A stretch of DNA of 50,170 bases from positions 1 to 50,170 of the forward strand of contig JAEYNQ010000260.1 of the NCBI GenBank assembly GCA_023412455.1, in the 5' to 3' direction. A program made the position numbers and the translations under genes. This DNA is from Bacillota bacterium (GTDB taxonomy: Bacteria; Bacillota; Clostridia; Lachnospirales; Cellulosilyticaceae). A model generated the notes under the pieces. It was not told the DNA's origin, ran no database searches, and was given only the letters and a program-made list of their open reading frames with translations. Positions 48,176 through 50,170 of the stretch are shown in pieces. Position 1 is the stretch's first letter. Every line of letters starts with the position of its first letter.

Positions 48176-49753
48176 GTGGGTTCCATTTTTAAATTTATAA
48201 CACGCTCTATTAGTTCGGGACTTCGGATTTATGAAAATATATTTAAGTCCCAAATCATGAAAATTAAAAATATCACACTTAAGATTAGTCAGAAAATCCG
48301 AAAAATAGTGAGTGGAACCATTGGGTACATTTTTAGTAAGCCTAAATCTATCAAGGATTATGTGAAATTAAATGAACTCTATATTTCTAAGCGCTTTATT
48401 TTGAGAATTCTTCTAATAGGGGCACTTGTTGTCTTTGGAATGGTGGAGGTCGTTATTCCTTATATGGAAGGACGTTTCTGGACAGCTACAGTGGTTGTAA
48501 ACAGTGATAAGTTTCATGAATTAAATGGTAAGGCAAAAGTCATTAATGAGGATAAAACCCTCCTTTATCAGGGCACTATGAGTGAGGGGCGAATTACTGG
48601 TAAAGGGGAACTCTATGAGGGAGAGAAGCTGATTTACAAAGGTGATTTAGTAGATGAAAAGTATGAGGGAGAAGGAAGTCTCTATCATGAGGATGTTCTC
48701 CTTTACAAAGGAAATTTCAAGGAGAACGTTTATGAAGGAGAGGGCAAGCTCTATCATCCTAATGGCAAGATAAAGTATGAGGGACAGTTCACCGCAGGAC
48801 AGTTTAGTGAAGGGACAGAATACTACCAAGATGGCAAGGTGAAATATTATGGCAAGCTAGAAGGTGGAGAGTATACAGGCTCAGGTAAACTTTATGCAGA
48901 GGATAGTGACAATACACTTTTATATGAAGGTAACTTTGTAAGAGGTCAATATAATGGGGAAGGCAAGCTCTATAATGGAGCAAAGCTTCTTTATGCAGGC
49001 AACTTTAAGGACAATGTTTATGATGGGGATGGTAAGCTTTATTTTGAAAATGGAAAGTTGAGATATGAGGGTGACTTTGCACTAGGGAAATACTCTGGGG
49101 AAGGGACCTTATATTCTAGTAAAAGCTATAAGCTTTTGTATAAAGGTTTATTTAATGAGGGTGTATACGATGTAAATGGTACGCTTTATGATGAAGAGAC
49201 AGGACGTCTAATCTATGAGGGAGACTTCCTAGAAGGTGTATATAATGGTTTTGGCAAGCTTTATAATAATATGGGAAGGGTAATTTATACAGGAAATTTC
49301 TATTTAGGTAATATTGATTATGAAAGTTTCTGTGATGCACAGGCAGAAATGGTGAGAGAGGCCTTTGGCACAGAAAACCAGCTGATTATGCTAGAAAATA
49401 GCTTTGCCCTTTATTACAAGGATTTTAACCTCCTGTTTGAATTAGAGTACAGTTATGATGATACACCACCATATGTCAATAAGATTCGATTCTTTGGAGA
49501 TACCTTAGTAAATGGCGTAATGAATGGACAGGATATTAAGCTCATTAAGAAAAGGTTAAGTGAAGACCTGTTTACAGAATATAACTTTATAGTAACTGAA
49601 GAAGATGCCGAAATGTTTGGGCTAGCAGGTAGTGACATAGGTGTAGAAGAAGAGGTTTATAGCATAAAGGCCTTATTTGAGAAATCCTATGTAAGAGCTT
49701 ATTCTAAGTCAGCAGATGGAGAAATTATTTATTATGAAATAGGAGGAATATAG
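48176..49753 (+). CDS. Membrane-anchored MORN-repeat protein
   Basis: A 525 aa protein. The N-terminal about 72 residues are Lys/Arg-rich with a predicted amphipathic part, followed by one membrane helix (73-95), so the rest should lie outside the cytoplasm. About ten MORN-type units occupy residues 115-375, each of the form LLYxGxFxxxxYxGxGxLY (for example LLYKGNFKENVYEGEGKLY). A C-terminal domain of about 140 residues (380-525) is unrecognised. MORN repeats often bind membranes, lipids or partner proteins and are usually cytosolic. GTG start with AGGTGAG upstream; it lies 16 bases after the pseudocyclase gene in the same operon. Confidence 0.85.
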   Translation: MGSIFKFITRSISSGLRIYENIFKSQIMKIKNITLKISQKIRKIVSGTIGYIFSKPKSIKDYVKLNELYISKRFILRILLIGALVVFGMVEVVIPYMEGRFWTATVVVNSDKFHELNGKAKVINEDKTLLYQGTMSEGRITGKGELYEGEKLIYKGDLVDEKYEGEGSLYHEDVLLYKGNFKENVYEGEGKLYHPNGKIKYEGQFTAGQFSEGTEYYQDGKVKYYGKLEGGEYTGSGKLYAEDSDNTLLYEGNFVRGQYNGEGKLYNGAKLLYAGNFKDNVYDGDGKLYFENGKLRYEGDFALGKYSGEGTLYSSKSYKLLYKGLFNEGVYDVNGTLYDEETGRLIYEGDFLEGVYNGFGKLYNNMGRVIYTGNFYLGNIDYESFCDAQAEMVREAFGTENQLIMLENSFALYYKDFNLLFELEYSYDDTPPYVNKIRFFGDTLVNGVMNGQDIKLIKKRLSEDLFTEYNFIVTEEDAEMFGLAGSDIGVEEEVYSIKALFEKSYVRAYSKSADGEIIYYEIGGI

Positions 49754-49754
49754 A

Positions 49755-50170
49755 GTGAGACGATTACTAGCAAGTTTACTTATCATCACCTTTATTTTTT
49801 CTAGTTCCAATTGTTTAGCTGCTTCAAGGAAACTAACTATTGATGAAGTGAGAAAGCTTTCTCAGGAAAACAGTGAAGGTCTACAATCAGTTATTATAGA
49901 TAAGATTAAAAAAGAGATTGAGTTAAAGCAGGCTTATGATGGCATTCGCGATATACGCAAAAAAGAGAGTACAGTACGTTTTTCACTTCTTTTCAATATT
50001 AAGTTTCCTGAAAAACATGGGATGCCAAAAGAGATTGAACTGATCATGAAGGTACCTACTATCCAAAATGAGATAACCGTATTGAATAAACAAAAACCCT
50101 ATGAGAAACTAAAGTCAACTTCTGAAGCAGAAATAGCTTATTACAAGGTTTTATTGGCAGAACATAACCT
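49755..50170 (+). CDS. Secreted TolC-like helical protein (partial, cut by window end)
   Basis: Begins with GTG, eight bases after GGAGG and one base after the MORN gene's stop, so it is part of the operon. The visible 138 residues are a signal peptide (RRLLASLLIITFIFSSSNCLAAS) and a Lys/Glu-rich helical region starting RKLTIDEVRKLSQENSEGLQ, reminiscent of TolC-family proteins (LTLEEAxxLALxNS). A Cys near the cleavage site (SSNCLA) could alternatively be a lipobox. Gram-positive TolC-like proteins exist but lack an outer membrane, so its role is unclear. The 3' end is missing. Confidence 0.6.
   Translation, partial: MRRLLASLLIITFIFSSSNCLAASRKLTIDEVRKLSQENSEGLQSVIIDKIKKEIELKQAYDGIRDIRKKESTVRFSLLFNIKFPEKHGMPKEIELIMKVPTIQNEITVLNKQKPYEKLKSTSEAEIAYYKVLLAEHN

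Noticed and set aside
18415..50170. Prophage or R-type tailocin
   Set aside because: No capsid, packaging, integrase, holin or endolysin genes; the AAA+ ATPases, CIS_tube adaptor and DUF6760 frame belong to eCIS.

Overview
The window is AT-rich DNA from a Gram-positive, Clostridia-type Firmicute, probably Lachnospirales. The evidence is strong GGAGG ribosome-binding sites, lysine/asparagine-rich codon use, DUF969/DUF979 and DUF1576 membrane families, a NiaX-type vitamin transporter and lipoprotein-type binding proteins. I cannot name the species; a Cellulosilyticum-like bacterium is a guess.

Left part (1-18.4 kb), housekeeping and nutrition. 1-9 kb is a sugar locus read rightward: a ribose/rhamnose-type ABC importer (ATPase, two permeases, lipoprotein), a YesM/YesN-type two-component pair, a URO-D-fold protein and L-rhamnose mutarotase, so L-rhamnose or a related deoxy sugar is the likely substrate. 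9.1-11.8 kb (minus strand) holds DUF969, DUF979, pyrrolidone-carboxylate peptidase and a gamma-glutamylcyclotransferase-like protein, which reads as a pyroglutamate/gamma-glutamyl scavenging unit. 12.1-13.8 kb is a DUF1576 membrane protein plus a small unknown. At 14.0 kb lies a self-contained 5S rRNA / tRNA-Gly(UCC) unit with its own promoter and terminator, followed by what looks like a group II intron scrap. Then come an unrecognised coiled-coil gene, a secreted 5'-nucleotidase with a LysM wall anchor, and niaX behind a NiaR-like operator. Two long (about 100 nt) hairpins sit at gene ends in this part.

Right part (18.4-50.2 kb, runs off the end): an extracellular contractile injection system (eCIS, a phage-tail-like machine). 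On the minus strand are a hydrophobic putative effector, a YbjN/type-III-chaperone-like protein and two tandem AAA+ ATPases. Divergently on the plus strand, in one long operon, are an unknown charged protein, sheath, tube, a tail-assembly-chaperone-like pair joined by a likely programmed -1 frameshift, a second tube protein with a charged tail, a 1235-residue Asn-rich repeat protein, a CIS_tube adaptor without LysM, a gpD/gp27-like hub, a gp5/VgrG-like spike, gp25, two baseplate-J proteins, a gpI-like protein and a fibre-like protein. No PAAR tip, Pvc13-type fibre or Pvc14-type tape measure is recognisable.

The most unusual part is what follows the baseplate genes: a membrane-anchored pseudokinase with an outward-facing LysM domain, a four-helix membrane protein ending in a HAMP plus a catalytically dead class III cyclase domain, a membrane-anchored MORN-repeat protein whose repeats probably face outward, and the start of a secreted TolC-like protein. 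I read these as a cell-envelope anchoring/sensing module built from dead signalling enzymes and attached to the eCIS. That function is inference; the domain content and the lost catalytic residues are visible in the sequence.
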